A stretch of 64,000 bases of DNA from Caloramator mitchellensis (GTDB lineage Bacteria > Bacillota > Clostridia > Clostridiales > Caloramatoraceae), in NCBI RefSeq assembly GCF_001440545.1, contig NZ_LKHP01000004.1:136501-200500 (forward strand), written 5' to 3'. The position numbers and the translations under genes were made by a program. Shown piece by piece: positions 26,001-36,172 of the stretch. Under the pieces are notes generated by a model. The model was not told the origin of the DNA, searched no databases, and saw only the letters and a program-made list of their open reading frames with translations. Positions within the stretch are counted from its first letter, which is position 1; each line of letters opens with the position of its first letter.

Positions 26001-29000
26001 TCAGTTCACTGCTGACGCAAAGTTATCTAAAACAACTATATTTTCAGTTGGGTTAACGCTTTTTAATTTAGCGTTTGAAAGCATCAACTTTATTCTATTC
26101 AGTTGATTGACTTCACTTGCTCCAGGGTCATAATCTATAGCTACAATATTAGATTGCGGATACAATTCTCTCAATTTTTTAATCATTCCTTTACCAACTA
26201 TGTGATTAGGAAGGCATCCAAATGGTTGTAAGCAAACAATATTAAAAGTCCCTTCTTCTATCAATTCAATCATCTCACCTGTTAAGAACCAACCTTCACC
26301 TGTCATATTGCCAAGTGAAATAATTTTTTCCGCCAATTCAGCTTTATCATAAATAGTAGAAGGTGCTTTAAAGCGTATGCTGTTTTCCAATGCCCTTCTA
26401 ACCTCTTTTCTATAAAACTCTATTGCAGAAATAGTTATTTTTCCCGCAAACATTTTCGAAAAATCCCCTGTTAAATTATCAAACTTATATTTCTCATCAT
26501 AGGCAGAATAAAGTAAAAAGTCTGCTAAATCTGGTTGAACTGCTTCAGCTCCCTCTTCTTCAAGTATTTTAACAATTTCATTATTGGCTGTTGGATGATA
26601 TTTAACAAGTATTTCGCCAACGATCCCGACTCTTGGCTTCTGTATATTTTCTACTTTTACATTATCGAAATCTTTTACTATATCCCAAATATTTTCTTTA
26701 AATTGTTTTAAACTTCCATTCTTGATATTTTCAAAAATACTGAATTTCCACTCTTCAAATAATTCATTAGCATTACCTTTTACTTTTTCGTATGGTCTTG
26801 TTCTCAAAATCAGTCTGTTTAACAAATCCCCATAAACTACTGCCATCAATCCACGGTGTATAAGCATGGGTGAAAGTTCAAATCCTGGTTGTTTTTCAAG
26901 TCCTTTAGAGTTCAAAGATATAACTGGAACATTGCTAAAGCCTGCATCGATTAACGCTTTTTTAAGCAGAGCAATATAGTTAGTAGCTCTACATCCCCCT
27001 CCAGTTTGCGTCATCATTACTGCAGTTGAGTTTGTATCAAAATCCCCTGATTTGAGAGCGTTAATTATTTGCCCTATTACTATTATGGATGGGTAGCATG
27101 CATCGTTGTTTACATATTTTAAACCTTCTTCTATAGAATTCTTATCAACCGAAGGCAAAACTTTTAATTTGTATCCGCTCACCTCAAAGGCCTTTTCCAA
27201 TATCTCAAAATGAACAGGAGACATTTGAGGTGCTAAAATTGTATACTCTTTTCGCATCTTTTTTGTGAATACCGGATTTTTTATACTTTTCACTTTAACC
27301 GGCAACATTCCTTTTTTATCCCTTTCTTTTAGTGCAGCAATAAGGCTTCTTATTCTAATCTTTATAGCACCTAAGTTAGTTCCTTCATCTATTTTAATAG
27401 AAGTATATATTTTGCCACTGCCCTCAACTATGTCCTTTACTTGGTCCATAACTATTGCATCAAGACCACATCCAAATGAGTTTAGTTCTATAATATCAAT
27501 ATTGTTATAGTCAGATATTAGGTTTGCTGCTCTATATATTCTTGAGTGGTAAGTCCATTGGTCAACTACTCTTAAGGGATTTTTAAGACCCTTAATATGG
27601 CTTATCGAATCCTCTGTTAATACCGCAATTCCAAATGAATTTATTACATTTGGAATGCCATGATTTATTTCTGGGTCTATATGATATGGCCTTCCTGCAA
27701 GAACAATACCCTTTTTTCCAGTCTTGATTAGATAGCTTAAAGTCTCCTCTCCCTTTTTTCTTATATCCCTTTTGTAATTTTCAAATTCATATAATGCAGC
27801 TTTCAGCGCCTCTTCTATTTCTTTTTTTGTAATGCCAAATTCACATAATGATTTGAATAAAGAATTGCTGAGCATTTTTTCATTTTCTAAGCTAATAAAA
27901 GGATTTAGAAATTTGATTCCATTTTCATTTAATATATCCATATTATTTTTTATAACTTCTGAATATGAAGTCACAATTGGACAATTGTAGTGATTGTTTG
28001 CGTCCAAAAACTCTTTTTTCTCATAAACTACAGAAGGATAAAAAATAGTTTTGACACCCTTTTGTATAAGATTTACTATATGTCCATGAACAATTTTCGC
28101 TGGATAACATACGGTATCGGAAGGTATTGTCTCCATGCCAAGTTCATATATTTTTTTGTTTGACTTATCGGATAAAACAACTCTAAATCCAAGTTCAGAA
28201 AAAAATGTATGCCATAGTGGGTAGTTTTCATAAATATTTAAAACCCTTGGTATTCCAATTATGCCTCTTTTCGCTATTGATTCATCTAAAGGTTTATATT
28301 CAAACAATCTTTTATACTTATACTCATAAAGATTTGGGACATCGCTTTTTACACTAAAATTTCCAGCGCCTTTTTCACACCTATTGCCTGATACAAATTT
28401 CTTACCATCGCCAAATGTGCTTATTGTTAACTGACAATTGTTTGTGCATAATTTGCATCTTGTATGCGATTGTTTAATTTCAAATTTTTCTAATCCCTCG
28501 CTTGAAATTATGCTCGACTTTTCTCCATGTGCAAACCTTTCCTTTGCTATTAAAGCTGCTCCAAATGCTCCCATCAAGCCAGATATGTCAGGTCGTATCG
28601 CTTCCTTACCAGACACCAGTTCAAATGCTCTAAGAACTGCTTCATTATAAAAGGTGCCTCCTTGGACAATTATTTTTTCTCCTAAATCTTCAATATTTCT
28701 TATCTTGATAACTTTTTGCAATGCATTTTTAATAACCGAAAACGATAGCCCTGCTGAAATGTCAGCAACACTTGCACCTTCCTTTTGAGCTTGTTTCACT
28801 TTTGAGTTCATAAAAACTGTGCACCTTGAGCCCAAATCAACGGGATTTTTTGAAAATAATGCCTCCTTTGCAAAATCTTCTATGGCCATACCTAATGATT
28901 TTGCAAAAGATTCTATAAATGAACCGCAACCCGATGAACAAGCCTCGTTCAATACTATATTTTCTATTACTCCATTTTTAACTCTGATGCATTTCATATC

Positions 29001-30272
29001 CTGACCGCCGATATCTAGTATAAAATCGACGTTCGGATCAAAGAATTCTGCTGCTTTATAGTGTGCAATGGTTTCAACTTCAGATTCATCTATTGAAAAG
29101 CCAGCCTTTATTAATCCTTCTCCGTAACCTGTAACGCATGACTTGGCGATATGTGCGTTGTCTGGAAGTTCTTTATAAATTTTTTTGATTATGTTTAATA
29201 CCGCATTAACAGGGTTTCCTTGATTATTTGAGTAAAGACTAAATAATAGATTATTCTCAGCGTCTATTAAAACTGCCTTTGTAGTAGTTGACCCAGCATC
29301 TATTCCTAAAAAGCATTCTCCCTTATGCTGAGCAATATTTTTTCTTTTAATTTTATTTTGCTCATGCCTTGTTTTAAAACTTATATAGTAGTTTTCATTT
29401 TCAAATAAAGGACTTAGGACATTTATTTCTTTATTCAAAAAAAGAGTAGTATCTTGAAGCTTGTCTAAAATTGTTTCAAGTTTGAATGTTTCCTTATCCT
29501 TTGCAACGTGCGCTGCGCCAAGTGCTACAAATAGCTGAGAATTTTCAGGAAAAATTGCATCATTAATATCTATATTTAGAGTCTCTATAAACCTTTTTCT
29601 AAGTTCACTTAAAAAATAAAGTGGACCACCTAAAAAAGCTACTTTTCCCGTTATTTTCCTCCCTGCAGCCAATCCGCTTATCGTTTGGTTTACAACTGCT
29701 TGAAACACAGAAGCCGCTATATCTTCCTTTTTTACTCCTTCGTTTATAAGGGCTTGAATATCGGTTTTTGCAAATACACCGCATCTTGAAGCAATTGGGT
29801 AAATTACTTTATAACTTTTTGCCAATTCATTTAACCCTATAGCGTCTGTTTCCATCAATCCTGCCATTTGGTCAATAAATGCTCCTGTTCCTCCAGCGCA
29901 ACTCCCATTCATTCTTTGTTCTATGCTGCCGCTAAAATAGGTGATTTTAGCATCTTCTCCTCCAAGCTCTATAGCTATATTTGTTTCAGGAGCATATATA
30001 TTAACAGCCTTTGTAGCCGCAATTACCTCCTGCTCAAAAGGCAAATCTAACCATTTTGAAATTCCAATTCCAGCCGAACCAGTGACAGCTATCTTTATTT
30101 TTTTATCCCCAATTATCTGCTTTGCATCAGTTAAAACTTCCTTAACAGTATTGACAACATCAGCGTAATGACGCTTATATTTGCTGTTTACTATTTTGTT
30201 ATATTTATCTAATATTACTAATTTGACGGTAGTTGAGCCAACATCTAATCCCAATAAATACTCATAACCCAT
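26001..30272 (-). CDS. Large CoA-dehydratase-activase-type ATPase protein (two BcrAD/BadFG domains + DUF2229)
   Basis: 1423-residue protein built as: BcrAD/BadFG ATPase domain 1 ([17 protein letters not shown] near 5, [14 protein letters not shown] near 125), ATPase domain 2 ([17 protein letters not shown] near 325, [14 protein letters not shown] near 450), a Cys-containing link ([11 protein letters not shown]), the DUF2229 activase-associated domain ([16 protein letters not shown]), and a long C-terminal part with HgdB-like features ([36 protein letters not shown]). Related to activators of 2-hydroxyacyl-CoA dehydratase, but this fused form is a separate, widespread clostridial family of unknown role. 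ATG 30272 follows AAGGGAAAA; the TTG at 30290 is less likely. Confidence 0.88.
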   Translation of the reverse strand: MGYEYLLGLDVGSTTVKLVILDKYNKIVNSKYKRHYADVVNTVKEVLTDAKQIIGDKKIKIAVTGSAGIGISKWLDLPFEQEVIAATKAVNIYAPETNIAIELGGEDAKITYFSGSIEQRMNGSCAGGTGAFIDQMAGLMETDAIGLNELAKSYKVIYPIASRCGVFAKTDIQALINEGVKKEDIAASVFQAVVNQTISGLAAGRKITGKVAFLGGPLYFLSELRKRFIETLNIDINDAIFPENSQLFVALGAAHVAKDKETFKLETILDKLQDTTLFLNKEINVLSPLFENENYYISFKTRHEQNKIKRKNIAQHKGECFLGIDAGSTTTKAVLIDAENNLLFSLYSNNQGNPVNAVLNIIKKIYKELPDNAHIAKSCVTGYGEGLIKAGFSIDESEVETIAHYKAAEFFDPNVDFILDIGGQDMKCIRVKNGVIENIVLNEACSSGCGSFIESFAKSLGMAIEDFAKEALFSKNPVDLGSRCTVFMNSKVKQAQKEGASVADISAGLSFSVIKNALQKVIKIRNIEDLGEKIIVQGGTFYNEAVLRAFELVSGKEAIRPDISGLMGAFGAALIAKERFAHGEKSSIISSEGLEKFEIKQSHTRCKLCTNNCQLTISTFGDGKKFVSGNRCEKGAGNFSVKSDVPNLYEYKYKRLFEYKPLDESIAKRGIIGIPRVLNIYENYPLWHTFFSELGFRVVLSDKSNKKIYELGMETIPSDTVCYPAKIVHGHIVNLIQKGVKTIFYPSVVYEKKEFLDANNHYNCPIVTSYSEVIKNNMDILNENGIKFLNPFISLENEKMLSNSLFKSLCEFGITKKEIEEALKAALYEFENYKRDIRKKGEETLSYLIKTGKKGIVLAGRPYHIDPEINHGIPNVINSFGIAVLTEDSISHIKGLKNPLRVVDQWTYHSRIYRAANLISDYNNIDIIELNSFGCGLDAIVMDQVKDIVEGSGKIYTSIKIDEGTNLGAIKIRIRSLIAALKERDKKGMLPVKVKSIKNPVFTKKMRKEYTILAPQMSPVHFEILEKAFEVSGYKLKVLPSVDKNSIEEGLKYVNNDACYPSIIVIGQIINALKSGDFDTNSTAVMMTQTGGGCRATNYIALLKKALIDAGFSNVPVISLNSKGLEKQPGFELSPMLIHRGLMAVVYGDLLNRLILRTRPYEKVKGNANELFEEWKFSIFENIKNGSLKQFKENIWDIVKDFDNVKVENIQKPRVGIVGEILVKYHPTANNEIVKILEEEGAEAVQPDLADFLLYSAYDEKYKFDNLTGDFSKMFAGKITISAIEFYRKEVRRALENSIRFKAPSTIYDKAELAEKIISLGNMTGEGWFLTGEMIELIEEGTFNIVCLQPFGCLPNHIVGKGMIKKLRELYPQSNIVAIDYDPGASEVNQLNRIKLMLSNAKLKSVNPTENIVVLDNFASAVN

Positions 30273-30470
30273 TATTTTCCCTTCTTTCAAGTAAGCTAAG
30301 TAACAATCTGAATTTAATTCTAATACTCTAAAATAAAAGCAACAAATCCAAAATATTCTATTTATTGGTCTAATTCAGTTGATTTGCTCAAAACAGACAA
30401 ACTAAAGCCATTTATCTTTTATTTGCGATTAGTATCTTTGTAAATTGCCATTTATCAAGGACGCATGTTC

Positions 30471-30517
30471 AAATTGACAAACAAATCAAGAAGTCAAGAA
30501 ATCAAGTGAATGTCACC
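30471..30517 (+). repeat. Dispersed ~46-bp repeat, copy C
   Basis: AAATTGACAAACAAATC, then TCAAGAAGTCAAGAA and ATCAAGTGAATGTCACC, 10 bases beyond the tRNA-operon terminator, same orientation relative to transcription as the others. The rest of the 30291-30527 gap holds only AT-rich sequence. Confidence 0.85.
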
Positions 30518-30527
30518 AAAAGAAAAA

Positions 30528-30551
30528 GCAGCTTGCAATATTGCAAGCTGC
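30528..30551 (-). terminator. Terminator of the tRNA operon
   Basis: Perfect palindrome GCAGCTTGCAAT/ATTGCAAGCTGC, followed on the minus strand by TTTTTCTTTT, 6 bases after the CCA end of tRNA-Cys. Confidence 0.9.
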
Positions 30552-30557
30552 ATTGTA

Positions 30558-30632
30558 TGGAGGCGGCACCCGGATTTGAACCGGGGAATGAAGGTTTTGC
30601 AGACCTGTGCCTTACCACTTGGCTATGCCGCC
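30558..30632 (-). tRNA. tRNA-Cys (GCA)
   Basis: Full cloverleaf with acceptor GGCGGCA, anticodon loop CTGCAAA giving GCA, T-loop GTTCAAATC and an encoded CCA. Last gene of the five-tRNA unit. Confidence 0.97.
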
Positions 30633-30641
30633 ATATTTAGT

Positions 30642-30717
30642 TGGAGCGGGAAACGGGACTCGAACCCGCGACTTTCACCTTGGCAAGGTGACGCTCTACC
30701 AACTGAGCTATTCCCGC
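30642..30717 (-). tRNA. tRNA-Gly (GCC)
   Basis: Acceptor GCGGGAA, anticodon loop TTGCCAA giving GCC, T-loop GTTCGAGTC, encoded CCA. Confidence 0.97.
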
Positions 30718-30718
30718 A

Positions 30719-30794
30719 TGGTGGCCAGAGCCGGAATCGAACCAGCGACACGGGGATTTTCAGTCCCCTGCTCTACCTACTGAGCTATCTGGCC
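30719..30794 (-). tRNA. tRNA-Phe (GAA)
   Basis: Acceptor GGCCAGA, anticodon loop CTGAAAA giving GAA, T-loop GTTCGATTC, encoded CCA. Only one base separates it from tRNA-Gly. Confidence 0.97.
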
Positions 30795-30797
30795 AGT

Positions 30798-30874
30798 TGG
30801 CGACCCAGAAGGGGCTCGAACCCTCGACCTCCGGCGTGACAGGCCGGCACTCTAACCAACTGAGCTACTGGGCC
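30798..30874 (-). tRNA. tRNA-Asp (GTC)
   Basis: Acceptor GGCCCAG, anticodon loop CTGTCAC giving GTC, T-loop GTTCGAGCC, encoded CCA. Confidence 0.97.
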
Positions 30875-30880
30875 AAGAAA

Positions 30881-30913
30881 CTTAATCTTAGGTGCCAGGC
30901 ACTTAAGATTAAG
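30881..30913 (-). other. Hairpin between tRNA-Val and tRNA-Asp
   Basis: CTTAATCTTA / TAAGATTAAG form a perfect 10-bp stem that continues, past one G-T wobble, into GTGC-CAG-GCAC. No U-tract follows, so it is more likely a processing or inserted palindromic element than a terminator. Confidence 0.65.
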
Positions 30914-30916
30914 ATT

Positions 30917-30992
30917 TGGTGGGCACAATAGGGCTCGAACCTATGACCCTCTGCTTGTAAGGCAGATGCTCTCCCAGCTGAGCTATGCGCCC
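30917..30992 (-). tRNA. tRNA-Val (TAC)
   Basis: Acceptor GGGCGCA, anticodon loop CTTACAA giving UAC, T-loop GTTCGAGCC, encoded CCA. First gene of the tRNA unit. Confidence 0.96.
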
Positions 30993-31006
30993 ACATCGAT
31001 GTTTTG

Positions 31007-31035
31007 ATTATATCATCAAAACTTATCTTTGTCAA
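31007..31035 (-). promoter_or_regulatory. Consensus SigA promoter of the tRNA operon
   Basis: TTGACA (31030-31035), 17-base spacer, TATAAT (31007-31012): perfect consensus, 14 bases before tRNA-Val, as expected for stable-RNA genes. Confidence 0.9.
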
Positions 31036-31115
31036 CTTTGCCTTATTGGCGCTGCCGACATGTAATATATTATATCATTTTTGCACTTATGTCAACACCT
31101 TTTTTTTAATTTATT

Positions 31116-31988
31116 TTATTTATCAATTAGTTTCTTAATTTCTTCCTTTGTGAACTTATATTTCTTATCACAGAAATGGCATTCAAGTTGAATAGATTCC
31201 TCTTCGTCATGCAGCCTTTGTAGTTCTTCTTTTCCGAGTGCAATCAATGCCCTTTCAACCCTTTCTCTTGAACAATCACATTCGTATCGGCAGTCTATTT
31301 TTTCGTATATTTTCAAATCCATATCATCAAACAACATATTTAATATCTCTTCACCTGATTTTCCTTCAGCAATCAGTGTTGATAGTGGAGGAATTTCCTG
31401 AAGTCTAAATGTGATTATGTCTGCTAAAAATTCATTTGCACCTGGCATCATCTGGATAATAAGTCCACCCGCAGCTTTAATAGAAATATCTGTATCAACT
31501 AAAACACCAAGCACAACTGCCGATGGAACTTGTTCAGATACTGTAAAATAGTATGCAATATCGTCACCTATCTCACCTGTTCTTAATGGCACCTGACCAA
31601 CGTAGGGTTCCTTTAGCCCTAAATCCTTTACTACGTTTAAAAAGCCATTCACACCTACTATTCTACCAACATCTAATTTGCCTTTTTCATTTAGCGGAAG
31701 ATCTGCTCCTGGATTTGATACATAAGCCTTGACATTGCCCTTAGGGTTTGAAACAGCTACCATATTGCCAATTGAGCCTCCACCATTAAGAGAAAGTGTA
31801 ATGGTATCCCGCTCCCCCTTGAGCATTGTTCCCATCATTGAAGCTACTGTCATAAACCTCCCAAGCGCTGCAGATGCAGTAGGTGAAAGGTTGTGTATCC
31901 TCCTTGCCTCTTCTACCATATCAGTTGTAATAGCTGCAAATAATCTTATATCTCCATTTGCTGCTGTCGCTCTTAAAATATATGCCAT
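31116..31988 (-). CDS. hslO: Redox-regulated chaperone Hsp33
   Basis: Holdase chaperone switched on by oxidation. 290 residues, normal. The zinc-binding redox switch is at the C-terminus: CDC (in RYECDCSRE, near residue 239) and CHFC near 271. The N-terminal domain shows the family pattern RIHNLSPTASAALGR and GTMLKGE. Cytoplasmic. It is 12 bases downstream of a methyltransferase gene, with GGAGG before its ATG, so the two are probably co-transcribed. Confidence 0.96.
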   Translation of the reverse strand: MAYILRATAANGDIRLFAAITTDMVEEARRIHNLSPTASAALGRFMTVASMMGTMLKGERDTITLSLNGGGSIGNMVAVSNPKGNVKAYVSNPGADLPLNEKGKLDVGRIVGVNGFLNVVKDLGLKEPYVGQVPLRTGEIGDDIAYYFTVSEQVPSAVVLGVLVDTDISIKAAGGLIIQMMPGANEFLADIITFRLQEIPPLSTLIAEGKSGEEILNMLFDDMDLKIYEKIDCRYECDCSRERVERALIALGKEELQRLHDEEESIQLECHFCDKKYKFTKEEIKKLIDK

Positions 31989-32000
31989 ATTTTGACCTCC

Positions 32001-32729
32001 TTATTTTTTAGCTACAAAGGTGATTCTTAAAGTCTCATTGTGAATGTTATTAAACGAATAATCATCATATATTTCAACTTTTTTGTATCCTGTATTCTTG
32101 AGCATATTAACTATTTTATCACAAGTATGCGCTCTTTGAACATGGTGTTCATCTATTCTCTTAAATAGTTTGCCTTCCTTTACAAAGAATGTAATATACA
32201 TATCTAAAATATCATCATCTATATAGTTATCCCATATATAGCAGTAATCGTCTTCATTCAATGTAAAGGAGTTGTTTCCTATTATTTTTTTTAATTTGTA
32301 TTCAGAACTTATATCAAATAAAAATAAGCCACATTCATTTAGATGATTATTGACTCTGTTGAAAATATCAATCAATTCTTCATCTTCAATTATATAGTTT
32401 AATCCATCATTATGGCAGAATATGAAATCAAATTTTTTGTCAAACTTCAAATCTCTCATGTCTTGATTTATAAATACTACATCCTTATTTTTTATTTTAT
32501 TTCTTGCAAAATTCAGCATATCTTCTGAAACATCAAGGGCTACTACCTTTAATCCCATATCATATAACCTTTGAGTCATGTTACCAGTCCCGCAGGCTAG
32601 TTCAAGGACAGTTTTCCCATTATAATCTATTCCATTTAAATTCATATACTTTTCTATAAATCTTTTCCAAGAGTCATAATCTATGTCTATCATCTTGTCG
32701 TAAATCTGTGCGAGTTCAATATATTGCAT
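32001..32729 (-). CDS. Class I SAM-dependent methyltransferase
   Basis: 242-residue Rossmann methyltransferase. Motif I is VLELACGTGNMTQRL near residue 42; the next strand ends VVALDVSEDML; motif IV is FDFIFCHNDGLNYI. The C-terminal region with mixed beta strands (DMYITFFVKEGKLFKRIDEHH) is seen in the YqeM/CypM-like group. Substrate unknown. The frame is open to 32777, but GGGTGGGAG lies just before ATG 32729, which also gives the typical start MQYIELAQIYDKM. First gene before hslO. Confidence 0.88.
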   Translation of the reverse strand: MQYIELAQIYDKMIDIDYDSWKRFIEKYMNLNGIDYNGKTVLELACGTGNMTQRLYDMGLKVVALDVSEDMLNFARNKIKNKDVVFINQDMRDLKFDKKFDFIFCHNDGLNYIIEDEELIDIFNRVNNHLNECGLFLFDISSEYKLKKIIGNNSFTLNEDDYCYIWDNYIDDDILDMYITFFVKEGKLFKRIDEHHVQRAHTCDKIVNMLKNTGYKKVEIYDDYSFNNIHNETLRITFVAKK

Positions 32730-32845
32730 TCTCCCACCCCGCTTAAATTTCTCTATATATTTTATTATATTAATCAAATAAAGTCTATTATATATTTATA
32801 TTTTATTGTATAATATTGTCAGCAATTTTATGGGAGGGGATTTAT

Positions 32846-33793
32846 TTGTTGTATCCTTTGTTTTTTGAGCCTGTATATAAGGAAATAATATGGGGAGGAA
32901 GAAAATTAGAAAAATACTTTAATCGAAATATACCCGATGGAAATATAGCAGAAAGCTGGGAGGTTTCTTGCCATAAAAGTGGAATGAGCATCATTAGAAA
33001 CGGCGAACTAAAAGGGACAACTTTGAAGGAAGTAATAGATTCATACGGTGAAATAATTCTTGGGAAAAAATATAACTCTTTCCCACTTCTAGTTAAATTG
33101 ATTGATGCAAATGATAAACTTTCCGTTCAGGTTCATCCTGATGATGATTATGCTAAAAAGTTTGAAAATCAATTTGGCAAAACAGAAATGTGGTATGTGA
33201 TAGATGCTAAGGAAAATGCTCAATTAGTTTATGGTTTAAAGAGTGAAATATCAAAAGAAAAATTTATTGAAGCGATAAATTTAAACAAGGTTGAGGAATG
33301 TTTAAATTATGTAAATGTATCTAAAGGTGATGTGATCTTCATTCCTTCTGGAACCGTTCATGCAATTATGGATGGGTTATTGCTTGCAGAAATACAGCAG
33401 AGCAGTGATGTAACATATAGGCTTTATGATTGGAATAGAGTTGATAAAGAAGGAAAAAGGCGAGAACTTCATATTGATAAGGCGCTTGATGTAATCAATT
33501 TTAATTTTGAAGGAAATGTGTTAAAACCAGAGTTTAAATCATTTGACGGCTATGAAATTGCAGATGCAATAAAGTGCCCTTATTTCGAAGTAAGTATAAT
33601 CAAAGTCAATCTAAGTTATAAATCAAACTGTAATGGTAGTTTCAAAGTATACACAGCTGTAGAAGGAGAAGGAGAAGTTTTATACAATGGAATCTCATAT
33701 AAAATAAATTGCGGCGACAGTTTCTTGATGCCAGCAGAACTTGATGAATATGAAATATTAGGCAAAATAACTTTATTAGAAACTAAAGCCTAA
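32846..33793 (+). CDS. manA: Mannose-6-phosphate isomerase, class I
   Basis: Interconverts mannose-6-P and fructose-6-P; zinc cupin enzyme. Signature features: EPVYKEIIWGG near the start, KLIDANDKLSVQVHPDDDYA (zinc ligands Gln-x-His), the Glu in KTEMWYV, and FIPSGTVHAIMDG with the last His. 315 residues matches the short Bacillus type. GGGAGGGG (32832-32839) is followed by two TTG codons at 32846 and 32849; either could be used. Its stop abuts the stop of the facing spore-protein gene, so its transcript must run antisense through that gene to the hairpin at 34027-34064. Confidence 0.92.
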   Translation: MLYPLFFEPVYKEIIWGGRKLEKYFNRNIPDGNIAESWEVSCHKSGMSIIRNGELKGTTLKEVIDSYGEIILGKKYNSFPLLVKLIDANDKLSVQVHPDDDYAKKFENQFGKTEMWYVIDAKENAQLVYGLKSEISKEKFIEAINLNKVEECLNYVNVSKGDVIFIPSGTVHAIMDGLLLAEIQQSSDVTYRLYDWNRVDKEGKRRELHIDKALDVINFNFEGNVLKPEFKSFDGYEIADAIKCPYFEVSIIKVNLSYKSNCNGSFKVYTAVEGEGEVLYNGISYKINCGDSFLMPAELDEYEILGKITLLETKA

Positions 33794-34024
33794 TTATTCA
33801 TTCCACTTTCGTCCAGCGTCCTTATTTAATTTGGTCATTATTCCTCCAATGCGTCCAGTTTCTTCTGCAGTTAATCCGCTCCATCCATATTTTCTAACTT
33901 TATCTATAAGTCCTAATTCTTCAGCTATTTCGAATTTAATTTTTTCTCTTTCCTTTTCCTTTTCAGAAAGCTCTTTTTTAGCCTTAATTTTAGACTTTAC
34001 AATTTTTTTGAAGGGCGTAGTCAT
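33794..34024 (-). CDS. Divergent alpha/beta-type small acid-soluble spore protein
   Basis: 76 residues. The second half carries the SASP core pattern FEIAEELGLIDKV and GLTAEETGRIGGIMTK, while the first 30 residues are a Lys/Glu-rich extension not found in standard SASPs. SASPs coat and protect spore DNA. GGGAGGTG lies 5 bases before ATG, but this site is buried in a hairpin (34027-34064). A monocistronic gene, expected to be forespore-specific; no clear sigma-G promoter could be read. Confidence 0.87.
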   Translation of the reverse strand: MTTPFKKIVKSKIKAKKELSEKEKEREKIKFEIAEELGLIDKVRKYGWSGLTAEETGRIGGIMTKLNKDAGRKWNE

Positions 34025-34026
34025 GA

Positions 34027-34064
34027 AAACACCTCCCTGTTTTTAGTATTACAGAGAGGTGTTT
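34027..34064 (+). terminator. manA terminator / SD-sequestering hairpin of the spore-protein mRNA
   Basis: A 14-bp inverted repeat with one mismatch (wobble in the minus-strand RNA) and a 10-base loop. On the plus strand it ends in TTTTTTT, a strong terminator with no plus gene nearer than manA. On the minus strand the same stem contains the GGGAGGTG ribosome site of the SASP gene. Confidence 0.75.
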
Positions 34065-34120
34065 TTTTATACCATATGAAAGAATATTTATAAAATAGTG
34101 CTTAAAAAATATTTTTATTG

Positions 34121-34129
34121 TGGTATAAT
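34121..34129 (+). promoter_or_regulatory. Extended -10 promoter upstream of asd
   Basis: TGG-TATAAT with only a weak -35 region, 104 bases before the asd start. The leader in between is AT-rich; I see no lysine riboswitch signature. Confidence 0.5.
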
Positions 34130-34232
34130 ATCATCTAATAAAACAAAAGCTTACATATTAATAGGCTAATATAATATTAAATAAGTTGTTAGTAATATAT
34201 TATATTAAGATAATTAAAAGGAGGCGGTTATT

Positions 34233-35216
34233 ATGCCAAAGGTTGCTGTGGTTGGTGCTACCGGTATGGTAGGCAGAATGATGTTAAATGTTTTAGAGGA
34301 GAGAAATTTCCCTATTGATGAGCTTTATTTGTTTGCTTCAGCTAAGTCTGCTGGATTGGAGATTGAGTTTAAAAATAAAAAATATATCGTAGAAGAGCTA
34401 AAGGAGGATTCTTTCGATAGAGGTATTGACATTGCGCTTTTCTCAGCTGGAGCTTCAACAAGTTTAAAATTTGCTAAAATTGCTGCATCTAAAGGATGTG
34501 TTGTTATAGACAATAGTTCAGCATGGAGAATGGATGAGGAAGTGCCTCTTGTAGTGCCAGAGGTTAATCCTGAAGATATAAAATGGAATAAGGGTATAAT
34601 TGCAAATCCAAACTGCTCAACTATTCAAGCAGTGGTTGCACTTAAACCACTCGATTTGAAATATAAAATAAAAAGAATAGTCTACTCAACATATCAGGCA
34701 GTATCAGGTGCTGGTCAGAGCGGATATGAGGATTTAAAAAATGGGGTTCAAGGCATAGCTCCTAAAAAGTTTCAACACCCAATTGCATTTAATGTTATAC
34801 CTCATATAGATGTTTTTATGGAAGATGGCTACACTAAAGAAGAAATTAAAATGATTAATGAAACAAGAAAAATAATGCACAGACCTGATTTAAAGGTTAC
34901 TGCTACAACTGTAAGAGTTCCAGTTTATCATGGCCATAGCGAATCCATAAACGTTGAATTTGAGAAAGATTTCAAATTGCATGAAGTTAAAGAAATATTG
35001 AGAAATAGCCCAGGGATTATACTTATGGACGACCCGAACAATAATATTTATCCTATGCCAATTTATGCTGAAGGTAAAAACGAAGTTTTTGTTGGAAGAT
35101 TAAGAAGAGATGATAGTGTTGATTTTGGTTTAAATATGTGGGTAGTTGCAGATAATATCAGAAAAGGTGCCGCAACAAATGCAGTTCAAATTGCTGAGCT
35201 ACTAATCAGCAAATGA
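34233..35216 (+). CDS. asd: Aspartate-semialdehyde dehydrogenase
   Basis: Reduces aspartyl phosphate to aspartate semialdehyde, the branch point to lysine/DAP, threonine and methionine. The NADP site [10 protein letters not shown] is at residues 5-14, the catalytic Cys in ANPNCSTIQ near 132, and the substrate-binding segments [10 protein letters not shown] and [10 protein letters not shown] follow. 327 residues. AAAGGAGGCGG precedes ATG. First gene of asd-dapA-dapB. Confidence 0.96.
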   Translation: MPKVAVVGATGMVGRMMLNVLEERNFPIDELYLFASAKSAGLEIEFKNKKYIVEELKEDSFDRGIDIALFSAGASTSLKFAKIAASKGCVVIDNSSAWRMDEEVPLVVPEVNPEDIKWNKGIIANPNCSTIQAVVALKPLDLKYKIKRIVYSTYQAVSGAGQSGYEDLKNGVQGIAPKKFQHPIAFNVIPHIDVFMEDGYTKEEIKMINETRKIMHRPDLKVTATTVRVPVYHGHSESINVEFEKDFKLHEVKEILRNSPGIILMDDPNNNIYPMPIYAEGKNEVFVGRLRRDDSVDFGLNMWVVADNIRKGAATNAVQIAELLISK

Positions 35217-35280
35217 TTGTTCGTGGTAAATTTTGTGCATATAATAATAATATATATTAAATTAAGAGAGGATGGTCATT

Positions 35281-36162
35281 ATGACTTTATTCAAGGGTTC
35301 AGGCGTTGCAATAGTAACACCTTTTAGGGAAGACGGAGTTGACTTTAAAAAGCTAGAAGAGCTTATAGAATGGCATATCCAGGAGAAAACCGACGCTATA
35401 ATTGTTTGCGGAACTACAGGCGAAGGTTCTACAATGAGTGAACAGGAAAAAAAGGAAACAATCAAATTCACAGTTGATGTCGTTAAAGGAAGAATTCCTG
35501 TTATAGCTGGAACTGGTTCAAACAACACTAAGGTTGCTGTTGAAATGTCAAAATGGGCAGACTCTATAGGAGTAGATGGACTTTTGGTTATAACTCCCTA
35601 TTATAACAAAACAACGCAAAGGGGAGCTGTTGAGCACTTTAAAGCTGTTGCATCAGCAGTTAAGAAGCCTATCATTATATATAATGTTCCATCAAGAACA
35701 GGATTCAATATACTTCCTGAAACATTATATGAGCTTTCAAGGGTTGATAACATAGCTGCTGTTAAGGAAGCAAGCGGTAATATATCTCAAATAGCAGAAA
35801 TTGCACAACTTTGTGGTGACGATTTGGACATTTATTCAGGAAATGACGACCAAGTAGTTCCTATGCTTGCACTTGGCGCAAAGGGTGTTATTTCAGTTGT
35901 AGCAAACATTATTCCAAGAGATACTCATGACATGTGTGAAAAATGGTTTAATGGCGACATTAAAGGTTCAAAAGAACTTCAATTAAAAATGATTCAGCTT
36001 ATTAAAGCACTTTTCATTGAAACCAATCCAATTCCAGTTAAAACTGCAATGAATTTAATGGGAATGAACGTTGGACACTTGAGGCTTCCACTTGTTGATA
36101 TGTCTCCAAAGAACCTTGAAGTTTTGAAGAAAGAAATGCTTAATTATGGAATTAGGATATAG
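35281..36162 (+). CDS. dapA: 4-hydroxy-tetrahydrodipicolinate synthase
   Basis: Condenses pyruvate and aspartate semialdehyde. TIM barrel of 293 residues: [10 protein letters not shown] near 44, the catalytic Tyr in IYNVPSRTG near 133, and the Schiff-base Lys in AAVKEASGN near 161. In-frame ATG at 35272 sits on the ribosome site AGAGAGG, so ATG 35281 is chosen. dapB starts 10 bases after its stop. It serves peptidoglycan meso-DAP, lysine, and dipicolinate for spores. Confidence 0.95.
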   Translation: MTLFKGSGVAIVTPFREDGVDFKKLEELIEWHIQEKTDAIIVCGTTGEGSTMSEQEKKETIKFTVDVVKGRIPVIAGTGSNNTKVAVEMSKWADSIGVDGLLVITPYYNKTTQRGAVEHFKAVASAVKKPIIIYNVPSRTGFNILPETLYELSRVDNIAAVKEASGNISQIAEIAQLCGDDLDIYSGNDDQVVPMLALGAKGVISVVANIIPRDTHDMCEKWFNGDIKGSKELQLKMIQLIKALFIETNPIPVKTAMNLMGMNVGHLRLPLVDMSPKNLEVLKKEMLNYGIRI

Positions 36163-36172
36163 AGGTGACGGT

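Noticed and set aside
30510-30839. 109-codon plus-strand frame
   Set aside because: It runs through tRNA-Cys, -Gly, -Phe and part of -Asp on the opposite strand; an artefact of tRNA sequence.
34130-34232. Lysine riboswitch upstream of asd
   Set aside because: The leader is short and AT-rich with none of the conserved lysine riboswitch segments.
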